From Neurospora intermedia (lineage: Eukaryota; Ascomycota; Sordariomycetes; Sordariales; Sordariaceae), in assembly GCA_037102815.1 (NCBI GenBank), contig BTPP01000004.1:4588001-4652000 (forward strand): a stretch of 64,000 bases of DNA. Reading direction: 5' to 3'. A model generated the notes under the pieces. That model ran no database searches, was not told the DNA's origin, and saw only the letters and a list, made by a program, of their open reading frames with translations. Position 1 is the stretch's first letter. Each line of letters starts with the position of its first letter. A program made the translations under genes and the position numbers. Positions 1 through 11,504 of this stretch are shown here, in pieces.

Positions 1-208
1 GGTTATTGACGCCTAACACCTGTGAACTTCAAGTCAGAATTGTTTCTATGACCCTTGCCTGCTACCAAACCATGTCTCTCCATAAAATGTGCCACTGCGT
101 CCATTTGTCCACCACTGGCTCGCCTGAATGCCAGCAACCCGGCGCCGAAACCAGTCCACAGCCCCTGGACAATCTCCTTTGAGCTGAGCGCTCATCCACG
201 GCCAGCTA

Positions 209-1081
209 CTATTCCGACCTTCCGTTACGCACCCGGGACGACTGACGAGGCGAGCGGCTTCCACTGCTTCCACTGCTTCCGGTGCCTTGACTAGAGGTGG
301 TCGTGCTGGTCGTGCTTTGAGTCGACGTACCCGACTGCCCCATCCTCTGCCGACGAGCTCCTCTAATCGTCGCGTCCGACGGCCGAGGAAGAGGGGGAGG
401 GAGACGGCGCGAGGGAGGAATGACTTGACCTTCTTCTCTGCCTCTGACTTGCACTTGTGCCAGGCCTGAATCCTGGCTGACGACAACCTGGACGAAGCCG
501 CCACGACCGCCACCGCTTACCTGTCTTGAGGCGGCTTGAGCAGGACCTGCCACTTGTTGCTGGCGCTGCTGGGGCTGGGGAGCGACAGACGAGGAGTCTT
601 GGGCTTCAGGGCGGGGAGGGGTACTGGCCGCCTCAATTTCCGGGGTGGACCAGTCCATGTCCGGAGTGCCGTAGTCCGGGAGACGAAGTTCTTCCTCTTC
701 GGCGGGGGTCGCCAACTCGCTTGAGTTGAAGCTTGTCCGGCTGTACCTGGACAAAACAGCACTTGCCATCGTATCACTCTCGTCTTCGGTTGAAGGGATA
801 GGGGCTCCAAAGCGGGGAGGGAGAACAGGGCGACGTGGAGCCTCGACTTCGACAGAGCGGCGAGTTAGGTCAATGGGCCGCTCTTGTGTACCAGTCGCAG
901 CCTCGGAGGGGGTCTGGGAGAAGAGCCGCTGGGCATCTTCGCGACGGAGAGGAGGGGGAGGGGCGCCGGACCTTGCGCGGCGCGGGTCGGGTTGCTGTTG
1001 TTGACTTGCCGCTTGGTTTGCGGCCTCAAGCTGGCGGCGAAGGGCCTCGCTTGAGGGGGAACGGTACAAGGGCAGTCCCAT
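209..1081 (-). CDS. Hypothetical low-complexity (disordered) protein
   Basis: A 290-residue reading frame. I chose the ATG at 1081 because it lies in a strong fungal start context (GCCATGG), although the frame stays open further upstream. The protein is rich in Ser, Arg, Gln, Pro and Gly. It has a Gln run near residue 26, a Pro run near 45, an acidic Glu-rich patch near 125-130, a Gly/Arg patch, and a Ser/Thr/Gly/Arg-rich tail. No catalytic motif, signal peptide or membrane segment is visible, so it is probably largely disordered. A GTAAGC at 515-520 (reverse strand) could act as a splice donor; the alternative frame behind it is also open, so the 3' end is uncertain. Function unknown. It faces a long gene-poor stretch upstream. 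Confidence 0.5.
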   Translation of the reverse strand: MGLPLYRSPSSEALRRQLEAANQAASQQQQPDPRRARSGAPPPPLRREDAQRLFSQTPSEAATGTQERPIDLTRRSVEVEAPRRPVLPPRFGAPIPSTEDESDTMASAVLSRYSRTSFNSSELATPAEEEELRLPDYGTPDMDWSTPEIEAASTPPRPEAQDSSSVAPQPQQRQQQVAGPAQAASRQVSGGGRGGFVQVVVSQDSGLAQVQVRGREEGQVIPPSRRLPPPLPRPSDATIRGARRQRMGQSGTSTQSTTSTTTSSQGTGSSGSSGSRSPRQSSRVRNGRSE

Positions 1082-4000
1082 GGCGACGTTGTTGACTTGG
1101 AGGTATATAGAAGTGGGCGTGAAGGTTGTGTGAAGATCTTGTCCGAGAATCTTAAATCTGTTTTTTGTTGATCTTCCGAGTTGAGTGGTAGAAGGAGAAA
1201 GAGAAGGATGTTGGTCAAGGAGGAGGGGTATAAATACACCAGATATGACCCACCACGACGAGTTCCCACTCTCAGGTGAATGGGTTTTGGACTTCACTGA
1301 TATCTTATTCAGACGGCTACGATAGAAGGAGAGGAACAGATGAAAGACTACCAGCTGCAGGCATATCCACGAAACCTTCTCGTCTGAAGTCAGGCAACGG
1401 CGTAGACAGGTCATCATTCTCCTCAAGCCGTCAAGCTCCCAGTGAAGCATGACGCAAACAGCATTTTGTGATTCACAGCAGTTTGGTCTGCTATTGTTTT
1501 CTTACTGCAGTCAGAAGTGTTTGCCTTAGGTTCATCTCATCTTAGGCCCCTCCATTTTCCATGGCGTCCAGCCCATCGCCATTGCGACTCTGCTACAGTC
1601 ATCGATACCGCAAGCAGTCCACTCAATAGCAGCAGCATTTTAGTCAAAGCTTGCTGTGTTCTTTCTGTAGCTGAACCAACGGCTTGCGGTTCCCTTCAAA
1701 CGAAGACTCTCTGGCAGTTGGAGCCATTGGTTCCCCATCATGACCGACACAACGGACAACATCAGACGACGACCGGCACTGACGATGCATTTGTCGACGA
1801 ACTTAGCACTCAGCTTTGCGCGCTTATCAATACCGAGGCAAGGGGCAGATGGATCAACCCCCAATTTGAGCAGCTCTACAAGTACCGCTAGGCACTAGCT
1901 GGCGCGTATTCCCGCCCTTCAAACGCGAACGGTGCACCCGCTACTGGAAACTCCATGCGATGACAGGCGCGGGGGGCACTTTCAACCTTGCCAATGATGC
2001 GCTTCGCTTCCTAGCTCTCGGTGGCCGGAATGGAAGGGGATAGGGCTTGAACTGCTGGGTATTGTGCGTGAAGAATTGCTTGACGGGGGAGGCTGGAAGA
2101 TTGCGTATCATGAGTTGAGGAATTTGTGTGATGTACTCCCCGCAATAGACTCGACAGACAGATACAAAGAACCCAAGATGTAATGAAGGAGTCATAAAGA
2201 GTAGTTATGAACATCTTATCTACGGCTCCCCAACTGTCTGAATCAGTAGGTAGGTAGTTACTCTTGTGATGACTGTGCCGGCCTTGGTAGCTCGCTCTGG
2301 CCGAAGAAAGCGCCGAGCTGCTTTTATACCAGCATTCGGACCAGAGCTTTCAAACCACAGCAATTTTTCTCCCAGCGACCATCCAAGCGTAGCTTCTCCA
2401 GCAGTAGGGCGAAAGGTGTAGGGCGGCGCCACTTCTTGATTGCTGTCTGCCTGGCGTCTCTGAGCGACCGACCGAGAGATCTGCTGGAGAAGATCAACTG
2501 CCGTGAAGACTCGGGCATCATTGGTACGATCTGGACGGCGTGGATCTGGCATAGTTCGTGATATTTGTTTCGGGGCTGCGTTGCGTTATTGGTGGTCGAT
2601 TCTGTAACGGTTTGGGGAGAGACTGACAGAGACGACCGAATCGCTTTCAAGTTCTCAAAACCCTATTGGCTTTATACTTCCATAATCGATTGCCAATCGT
2701 GCCAGCGGTCGGACATGATGACCCCTGGCATTACCACTCACCGTCTGTTCCCTTTCTGTTCTTCCATAGCCATAACCAACAAGCGAATTGTTAAATCACT
2801 CTTGGTACACGTTGTTGTGGCTCACTCGACCACTCTCCATCCCGCCTTATTCTTCCCAAAGCCTCAGCCGGGCTTCGTACTTCCGTGTCTTGTGGAATAC
2901 GGTGTAGTCGTGGAAATGACGGGCTCCATCAGTCCGTTTGGGCCGCGCTGTCGGTCCGCCGTCGTGACTGTAGATATGCCGCTTAAAGCAAAAGGAGCCT
3001 TCCAGGGAAGTTCATCCTTGGCCTTGGTTGATCCATATTGTCGAACGATCGATGAGGACCCGGGTTTGGCATTTTGTAAATGTTCGTAGACGGAAAAAAG
3101 CATCCGGGTGTCGAGGTAGGCGGTCGAAGAAGGATAGTCGCCGAAGTCGACACGTTCCGCTCTCGTCAATGGTCGGATTCGGGTTGGAGTGCGAACTTGT
3201 CAGGTTTTTGATTGTGCGCCGATCAAAGCAGGCGCAGGCACTTCGGGTCGTTTTTGGGCGACAAGATGGCAGTTGCGCCTGACAATGGGTTTGACCCGCC
3301 CGCTGTCTCCTGCGGACAAAATCTGCAGATGGGCGCATCGTCCCTTCTCGAGATACATTCATGCAGCTCCCTCCCAACACGAGGCCTGCCAGTACCGTTG
3401 CTCAACAGAAAAACGGTCCATCTTGTGTCGCTCTCGCTCTCAACGCCGTTGCATCGACCGACGATGACCAAAGCAAAGGACGCCCTGCTGTAATCTAATA
3501 AGAAGGGGATGGACAACCATCTTCAGGTATAACAGCTAGGTACTAAATCCAAGACACAACGTCCGACCGAGGTCCTCGCGATGGTGTGTTTGAGCCGCGT
3601 GTCAAAACGACATGACATGTTGCACCCATTGTACCTCCTGGTCTTTTGCTATGCTCGAGACCTTGTTGGAAGAGATACTTATCACGAGAAGTCGAGCGCG
3701 GCTGATGGAGCAATTTGCGACTTTCACTTCCAGTCCTAGGAGGACACAGTACCTAAACAATCGCGTTTCGCTTTCTGTGCTTCTCGAGCCACTGCTCTGC
3801 TCCCACATCGATACGACGTCCAGTTTGACGATACTCGATAGAGCAACGAGTGCCTCGAGGTCATGCACTAGTTGATGGCTAGACGTAAGACATCCACGAA
3901 CAAGACTTATTTGTCAAGGCTTCCTGCTCACCAAAACTGCCCGAGTCGTCTAACGGCCCCGCGGTTATCCCTAGAGGTAAGCTAGAAGTATCCCAGCTCG

Positions 4001-6622
4001 ATAAGGTAGCAACTGAAGGGTTGCAGGGCAATACACAGCAGCAACTCGTCTCGCAAGTACACAAGTTCCTCTAGGTTCTTTCTGGGCTGGAGTGTCAAGA
4101 ACACCAGTCAATGGATAACCTAAAGTAGATATTGCGCTCTAGAAATGTATACCACAGACTGAACCACAGGTTTCGTGTCTCATATTGGTGAGTTCTCTCC
4201 CTTGGGAATGACATGTCAATGACGGACAGGGGTACTATCGTGGACCAAGTTGGAAAAGTACAACAACCCAGAGAGTTCACACATGGAAATGGAAAATATG
4301 AGTTGGCGATACCGACATCGGATAGTCAGAATGGCTCCCGATTATACCTTCTCCGGTCCAATACAAGCATCTTTCTATCTGATCTTAGCTGTATGCATCT
4401 ACGAGAGTATTTCCATATCCCAAGCCCTTCTTCCTTGCAAATGCGTCACTTTTACTTGATTTCATGAATACCCTCCATCTCCAGTAGACACCTTACTAAA
4501 CACCCGCGGCAGTCCTCTTCTCTTCCATGAGCGTATCTTCAGACCGGCGAGCCACTCCAAACATTCAAACTCTAGAGCGGGAAGCATGACATCACCCCCA
4601 GCCAGGCATACCCTCATCTCGCAAGTTCGCAACACTCAGCGCCAAATAGGCGAAACACCCTTTTCACGTCGCGTCGCCGGTCACTCGGCGAGAACCAGGA
4701 CGGGATGCATTTGCACAAACAGCACCTTCAAAAATGCACTTACCGTCTTCTTTCCCCACGCGAATCGCTAACAAATTACCACCAAGACCGCTAAGCAAGC
4801 GCTAGGACCTGTCCGATTTGGCGCCCAGCCAGCCTAGGAACTAACAAACCACTGCAACTCAAAAACACAACAAAGTGCTGACATGCCCAAAGCCCAGCTA
4901 GCAAAAGCCTATGATATTTGTTAACGTCGTAAGGATTGAAGCGAGCTGGGTTCCATCGCCGGTATCGGCGGCTTTAACGAATGCACGGGACAATAAGGGC
5001 ATGGTGCATCATCAGCTTCGGTCGCACACCCTCAGCAATCGTCTTCTTCCCTATGGCACGACCAAGCAGGCCGAGCACACATTGAAAAAGAAAAAGGGTT
5101 GCAATGAATTGCATGGTTGGCTTGACATCAAAAATTACGACCAGAACGGCCCCGAAGGGCAATTCACGGCGGCGAGCACCACGATGTGCAATGCAGGCTC
5201 ACCACCGTACTACGCGGTTTTCTTGATCTCCGCGCAGTCAGTCAAGGTAAGTATGAAGAAAAAAAAGGAGAAAAGAAGAGGAGGAAGAATGGGGGGAGGG
5301 GAGCTGCTGTTAAATAGAGGGCTGGGATGGTCTGTGCACGAGTGCAAATTCTAGGAAATTCCGTGCAGCTGCTGACGGCTGACTGTCTGTTGGTGGTCTG
5401 AGTGTCTCTGTGTCTGGCTGTCACTGCATGACGCCTGCCGTGCTGTTGGACATTTTGGCAGGTGGTGTTGGAGATTCGATTGTGAGATCGTTCTTGCGGT
5501 TTGCCTTGTACCGACTTTTATTGATTGATTCTTTTTTTTTTCCCAGTTCCTGAATGTAAAGCAGGCACCTCGTGGCGAAGGCATCCTAGGATGGACAATC
5601 ATGATTGCTTTCGCCAGATCCCCGTTATGCTCCTTGGCCGCTAGGTCTACCGATAGAAAATATCATCTTCCTCTCGATGACAGCAACTGATGCATATCAG
5701 TAAAACCTCAAACCAACCCAAACGGAACCATTTCGTGCTGAACTTTGCCTTGGATTCCAATGTCGAGCTACTACATAATGTCATGTCTCTATCACGAGAG
5801 CTGTTAGCGGACTGCCCATCCCTGTCTTTGTGAAAACATCACCGAACCGTTCTGTCCGCTCAAAGGACGTGTCCAAGCACGTGCAAGCAAAAGAGCACAA
5901 CCTAACTGGCCCGTGCTCTTCAACCCCCGCCCGCAATTAGCGATTGGCGTTAGAAACTTTCTGTGGATCTTTGGAAGCCGAGAAGGGGCCACTGGGCTGA
6001 GGGCTCGAGGGAAAGGGAAGGTGGGCGCATATCATCGGTTTTGGGCATCCCATCATGAGCCAAGGTGAGCCAAGCGGTGGGAGTTTGGAGTTTGGGAGGG
6101 GGACACACAACGGTGAAATGGCGAAAGTTGATTCACCAATTCCGTCACGCCGTCACCTGAGAACTAGACTGGACCGCTTTCTTACACATGCCGTTCCTGA
6201 TATTTCCTACACAACCCCTCCCTGCATTATCGCCTCCCCGTGATCGTGGTTTCTGCCCTGTCGATATATCTACCTGCTACTAACAGGTCGTTGTGAATCA
6301 CCATAGAGAGCAAGATAAATAGATTGTATCACCATTTCCTGTCGACGGCCAACTCCTCCAATTCGTGAAATTCTTTCCTGATCCTTCCTGTCCAAACCAA
6401 CCCCGCCCCCGCGCGTTTCTCGTCGTTGTCCTGGTCGAGCGAGTGGGTGTCCATCCAACTGAACTGAAGCCTACCAAACAAGGACAAAGCCCCCACAATA
6501 ATCCTCGTACGATAAAAAGACAGAAATTTCCCTGCTCTCCCTCGACAACGAACCGCCCCGACTTCCTTCTACCCTTTATCCCCGACCGTTCGTTAGTCCA
6601 AGAACCTCAATCAGTCGCAAAC
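1082..6622. other. Gene-poor intergenic stretch
   Basis: About 5.5 kb without a recognisable gene apart from the weak candidate at 2220-2552. Open frames at 1517-1891, 2565-3089, 2864-3169, 3012-3380, 3602-3875 and 4911-5354 overlap one another on both strands, and some lack an ATG. None shows a known domain. Base composition is normal, with no sign of RIP. The last 250 bases are pyrimidine-rich and probably form the leader of the cystathionine beta-synthase gene. Confidence 0.5.
2220..2552 (-). CDS. Possible small hypothetical protein (weak)
   Basis: A 110-residue frame beginning with a real ATG at 2552. The composition looks protein-like (amphipathic start containing VDLLQQISRSVAQRR, mixed middle) rather than low-complexity, but I recognise no domain. 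The last codons read into a GTAACT that could be a splice donor. The frame at 1941-2195 on the same strand, rich in Pro and Arg, could then be a second exon, but no clear acceptor and branch pair decides this. It may equally be chance. No homology can be claimed. Confidence 0.28.
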   Translation of the reverse strand: MPDPRRPDRTNDARVFTAVDLLQQISRSVAQRRQADSNQEVAPPYTFRPTAGEATLGWSLGEKLLWFESSGPNAGIKAARRFLRPERATKAGTVITRVTTYLLIQTVGEP

Positions 6623-8261
6623 ATGTCTGGCGATACTACCAACGGCCCCGTCGAGCGCAACCCCGGCCTTACCATGTCGGCCACCGAGTTAATCGGCAAC
6701 ACTCCCCTCGTCCGCCTCAACAGGATCCCCCAGTCACTCGGTATCGAGTGCCAGGTCTACGGCAAGGTCGAGCTCTTCAACGCCGGCGGCAGTGTCAAGG
6801 ACAGAATCGCCCTTCGCATGATCGAGGAGGCTGAGAAGGAAGGCCGTATCAAGCCTGGCGACACTCTTATCGAGCCCACCAGTGGTAACACGTACGTTTC
6901 TCTCTTATAGCATTTACGACAGGAGCTAACAAGCTTTCGACAGTGGTATTGGTCTTGCCCTCGTTGGCGCCATCAAGGGCTACAAGACCATCATTACCCT
7001 CCCCGAGAAGATGTCGGCCGAGAAGGTTTCCGTCCTCCGCGCGCTCGGTGCCACCATCATCCGTACTCCTACGCAGGCCGCTTGGGACAGTCCCGAATCC
7101 CACATTGGTGTCGCCCGCCGTCTCCTCAAGGAGATCCCCAACTCCCACATTCTCGACCAGTACACCAACCCCAATAACCCGCTCGCCCACGAGTACGGTA
7201 CCGCCGAGGAGATCTGGAAGCAGACCAACGGCAAGGTCACGGCCGTTGTTGCTGGTGCCGGCACTGGCGGTACCATCACTGGTATCGCTCGCGGCCTCCG
7301 CAAGCACAACAAGGACATCAAGGTCATTGCTGCCGATCCTGTCGGCTCCATCCTCGCCCAACCCGAGAGCCTGAACGACCCCAACGCCACCGCTCCCTAC
7401 AAGGTTGAGGGTATCGGCTACGATTTCATCCCTGACGTCCTCGACCGCGAGTTTGTCGACAAATGGTACAAGACCGAGGACCGCGAGTCCTTCCACCTCG
7501 CCCGCCGCCTTATCGCCGAGGAGGGTCTCCTGGTTGGTGGTTCTTCCGGCAGCGCCATGGCCGCCATGATCCGCGCCGTCAAGGACTACAACCTCGGCAA
7601 GGACGACGTCGTTGTCGTTGTCCTCCCCGACAGCATTCGCTCCTACCTCTCCAAGTTCGCCGATGACGACTGGCTCGCCGCCAACGGCCTCCTCGTCACC
7701 GACGACGAAGTCAAGACGGCCAACGATGCCAAGGGCACGGCGACTGTCAAGAAGCAGCAAGAGACAGAGCAGAAGAAGACCGATGATGGTTATGCCGGCG
7801 CCACGGTTCGCGCCCTCCGCCTCAAGCCCGTCACCTCGGTCCTCGCCGACTCGCCCTGCTCCGAGGCCATCGAGACGATGCGCGACAAGGGCTTCGATCA
7901 GCTCCCCGTCCTTGCCCCCACTGGCGGCAAGCTGGTCGGTCTCGTCACCCTCGGCAACATTCTCAGCTTCATCCAGCGCGGCCGCGCCACCCCCGCCACC
8001 CCCGTTGCGAAGGTCATGTTCGACTTCAGCCGCCTCGACGAGGTTGTCACGGATCCCCGCAAGTTCGACAACAACCTCAAGGACAAGCAGCGCAAGTTTG
8101 TTGACATTACCATGGACACTCCTCTCGCTGCTCTCAGCAAGTTCCTTGAGTGGAACTCTGCTGCGATTGTCACGGAGAAGACGGACAATGGGTCCAAGCC
8201 TGTGGCTGTGGTCACCAAGGTCGATTTGTTGACTTACATGCTTCATCAGCAGTCGTTGTAA
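6623..8261 (+). CDS. Cystathionine beta-synthase
   Basis: Joins serine and homocysteine to cystathionine, the first step of transsulfuration, using pyridoxal phosphate in the cytosol. Two exons, 6623-6891 and 6944-8261; the 52-nt intron starts GTACGT, carries GCTAAC and ends CAG. The spliced product is 528 residues, close to the yeast Cys4 length. The PLP lysine is K59 (GGSVKDR), the substrate loop SGNTG is at 87-91, the phosphate-binding loop GAGTGGT at 194-200 and GGSSGSA at 288-294. A linker rich in Lys, Gln and Glu (about 345-372) leads to two CBS domains (about 378-435 and 475-525). There is no N-terminal heme-binding extension like that of the animal enzyme, as expected for fungi. Start chosen at AACATGTC after a long pyrimidine-rich leader. 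The yeast orthologue is CYS4. Confidence 0.95.
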
Positions 8262-9136
8262 AAATCCTTCTTCAAATGCGTTTGATGGATGGATGGATGA
8301 CTGGGAGTATAGAGTGGAGGATATCATATCAATACCAACAACAACACTCAGCCTGCCTCCGTGAGCGTGGGATGGATTAAACGGGGATCTTTTCCTTTGA
8401 CGGGGGATATGATACCTAGACTCAACATCTATGGGCGGCTCTTTCTTTCTTTCTTAATTCCTTTCTTTTTCTTCTTGTCTGTGTGCTAATTGTAATTGGG
8501 GACTTAAGTCTGGGAGCCTTGGGCGTACTAGTAGATACATTTGCTTTCGCGTAGAACTTTCTGGGTAGCATTTGGTCCGGCGTAGAAAAGGGTTCAACCC
8601 GTGCGAATGGGACGATTTGTTTTTACTGTTCATCTGTACCGTATCCCTGATTTCCGACCTGGTGCTTTATGTCTTTGCTTGCGGTGGTCTTCCTGGATTG
8701 AGGCATCTAGCGGCGGTGTAGTGGCGTTATCGTAGACTATGCCTACAAACCCAGCATACATGAGGTGACTGATCACTTTAGTAATATTTTTTTCGCGTTC
8801 ATTATATCTACCATGTCCATTTCCACCAATCTCTGCTTCACAGACCATTACGATGCTTTGCACTTGTTCGTCCACCGGGGGCTTTTGCTGCAAATCCCTT
8901 TTTTTTTCAACTTGCTGCCATGATCAGCAGCGCTCGATGATTGCTTCAAGTCAAGTGATATCAATTAGTTTTCTATATCCGTATGCATAATTCATGACCC
9001 CTTCCCATTCCCCCCGTAGTTGCCATCCCACCCATCATATAATACACTCCCCAACCCATCTATTAATCATCCACCTATATCCTTTCCTCCGTCCATCCTC
9101 ACCATAACTATCCATCACCATGGATCATCAACTTAG
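8262..9136. other. Convergent intergenic region / 3' ends
   Basis: Lies between the 3' end of the cystathionine beta-synthase gene and the 3' end of the SRP receptor gene. It has a short GGAT repeat near 8287-8305 and several T-rich runs suited to 3' end formation. The open frame on the minus strand at 8630-8893 shows no domain and is not called. Confidence 0.5.
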
Positions 9137-10228
9137 TTACACCCTCTCAACAACCCACTTCCACCACCCCTCACACCCCGGCCCCTCCTCTTCTCCCCCA
9201 TTACCCAGCACACTCCCCCCCATCACCTCCACCTCAATATCAAACTCCACCATCTGCCGAAACTCAAACCTCTCACTCCCATACTCCCCCAACCAATCAT
9301 CCCCTTCCTCCTTCTCCCCCGCCGTGACATCCTCCTCCTTGACGCCCGAATCCAACAACCCCTTACTCCTACTGACTCTAATCCTTCCCAGCTCCGCTTC
9401 CAGCTCCTTTTTCACCAAACTCGCAGGCAACGCCGTGAAAAGATCCAGTTTATTCGCAGCGATGAGCACGGGAATGGAAGGCGGGTGCTTGCTTCCTTTC
9501 GTGTAGCGGCTGTAGCGGTGTTGGAGGGCCAGTAAGAGGTCGTACAGGTAGGTGGCGGCTGGGGAAAGGGAGCTGTCGGGGGAGGAAGGGGAGAGGGTGG
9601 ATGCGTCGAGGAGGAAGATGACGCCTTTGATGGGTTGGGAGGATTTGGAAGAAGGCGGAAGGGGACGGCCGGACTTGGGGTCCAGAGGGAGGAGGTGGGA
9701 GAGAGCTGTGGAGCGCAGTTTGGGGTGGCCGGGGGTGTCGATTAGGAGGAAGGGTCGCTTCGGTTGGTTATCGGAGGGAGAGGAAACAGAGGAGGAAAAG
9801 GAGGGAGAAAAAGAGGCGGCGGCGTTGAGTTTGATGGAGACGGGGGTTTGGGAGGTGTGTGTCTTTGCGGGCTCGTTGTTGTTGTTGTTGTTGTTGTTTT
9901 CGGTCGAGGAAGAGGTGGAGAGGCCGGCGCGCTTCTCGAATAAGGTCAGGAGGGCGGTCTTGCCGGCGCCGGAAGGGCCAGCGAGGAGGATCGATGGGAG
10001 GGAGGCGTTCTTCGAGGAAGAGCCGGATTCGTTGCCGTGGAGGACTTGGTGGAGGAAGATGGGGAAGAGTAGGACGATGAGGACACCAGTGATGATGACG
10101 GTCTTGTTGGGTTGGAGGGAGGCGATGAGCAAGTCTTTGATGAGCTCTTTGATGGGCGCAGAGGTAGCAGAAGACGTGTGGGATGCTGCCGCGACGGTTG
10201 CGGTTATGGTTTCTATTGTCGTGTCCAT
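9137..10228 (-). CDS. Signal recognition particle receptor subunit beta
   Basis: Membrane-anchored small GTPase that holds the SRP receptor alpha subunit on the ER for co-translational targeting. 363 residues, no intron. I chose the ATG at 10228 (ACCATGG); the frame runs 11 codons further upstream but only to a GTG. An N-terminal lumenal segment precedes one membrane helix (about 43-62). The GTPase motifs follow: P-loop GPSGAGKT (84-91), DTPG (164-167) and NKLD (259-262). Between P-loop and DTPG lies an extra low-complexity insert with an eight-residue Asn run encoded by a GTT/AAC microsatellite, and another Ser/Pro-rich insert precedes the NKLD motif. Both make it longer than yeast Srp102. 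Divergent from the palmitoyltransferase gene. Confidence 0.92.
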   Translation of the reverse strand: MDTTIETITATVAAASHTSSATSAPIKELIKDLLIASLQPNKTVIITGVLIVLLFPIFLHQVLHGNESGSSSKNASLPSILLAGPSGAGKTALLTLFEKRAGLSTSSSTENNNNNNNNEPAKTHTSQTPVSIKLNAAASFSPSFSSSVSSPSDNQPKRPFLLIDTPGHPKLRSTALSHLLPLDPKSGRPLPPSSKSSQPIKGVIFLLDASTLSPSSPDSSLSPAATYLYDLLLALQHRYSRYTKGSKHPPSIPVLIAANKLDLFTALPASLVKKELEAELGRIRVSRSKGLLDSGVKEEDVTAGEKEEGDDWLGEYGSERFEFRQMVEFDIEVEVMGGSVLGNGGEEEGPGCEGWWKWVVERV

Positions 10229-11504
10229 GGTTGCGGTAGAAGCTTGCGCTACTTCGGACACGTTGCGCGGGGTTTTGATCGATCACGCTCTTCTTGTCTG
10301 TTTATCTTCGGTCGGAATATAACGAGGAGATTCGTAGATGTTATAGTGACATCCCCCTTTTTTTTGGTTTTGGTTTGTTGAGACGCGTCGTCGGTTGTTG
10401 AGATGCGCGTTGCAGGGGGGGCCAAGAGGTCTCAACTCGGGGTGTTCTGGTGCCGAAAATGACACCATCGTCATTCGAGATAAACGACCAAGTTCCCGGC
10501 AGACAAGTTCTCCACAGAAGATTGGGGTCCTGTCCTGGTGCTCCACCAAAGGGCGGGGCCCGGAGCTGGACCTGTCACACCGAGAGGCACCGCGCGGCTC
10601 TGTGGCCCGTTGCGGTTGGGGGCCCGGGCTTCGGGGTTGGCTGGAGACGAATCAGCACAGTGGGCGTGGCAGTGTCCGTGCACCCCGACCACAGGGCACA
10701 GCTGTCACCGAACACGCAACGCCCGCCGAAGACAACGAAGACTCGGAGAACATTGAAAATACGAGGGGATGGAATCTTTCTACGTACCAGGTTATCGGAT
10801 GTGTCAATGTCTTTATCGACATCTCTGGTCCGTGGCAGTGTGAGACAGACAGCCCAGGGCTGATAAACCCGAAACGTCCCTGGACCCTGAACTGGTGTCT
10901 CTCCGCCGCGGCACCTCGGGCAGTGCAATCCCCCGGAGGAAGACCCTTGCAGCACACAACCGTGGGCGGGAGTTGGGGAAGCTGCATGTTAGCCGAGACA
11001 TCAACCAGCCACCGCAGACACGGCGATACCGGATGTTGACACTAACAGACAACGGGTATTGACGACAGTCCAACATCAGTTCAAACTCCATGGAAGCCCC
11101 GACCAAGTCCAACACCAAACAAAGTTCCCGTCTTCGATTCACTTTCCAAGTTGGCGACTCGGACACGGCGGAATCATCAGCCATTCCCATCCATCGCCGA
11201 CGGTCTCTTTCTTGTTGGTCTTTGTCAATGTGTATTTCGACTCTCGGCCTTGTCCCTAGAGTTACTGCAAGCTTCAAAATATTTTATTCCCGTCTTTTTT
11301 CCTTGTCGCGACTCGTTGCTCCTCATCTCCAGTTGCTGCGCCCCGGTGGTGGTCTCCCCCTCCACGCCGACTCGTACCGTCGCCATCTGTGCCCTCAAAT
11401 GATAGACACGACAACTCGACACACTCTGACCACTACCACCACGATCCTAATCCTCGACCTCCGAGCACCATAAACCTTTTCCGCCGACCGATCGAACGAT
11501 CACA
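10229..11504. other. Divergent promoter region and 5' leader
   Basis: Shared upstream region of the SRP receptor beta gene (leftward) and the palmitoyltransferase gene (rightward). Several open frames overlap on both strands without domain content. The last 450 bases are pyrimidine-rich and probably include a long leader for the rightward gene. No individual control site can be supported. Confidence 0.45.

Noticed and set aside
6867-8327. 486-residue open frame on the minus strand
   Set aside because: Antisense shadow of the cystathionine beta-synthase exon, caused by its strong C-ending codon use; low-complexity Gly/Glu/Val composition and no domain.
9552-10322. 256-residue open frame on the plus strand
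   Set aside because: Antisense of the SRP receptor beta gene, which has all GTPase motifs in the other strand.
10395-11277. Cluster of six overlapping frames on both strands
   Set aside because: They lie in the divergent promoter region; GC-rich chance openness without domain content.
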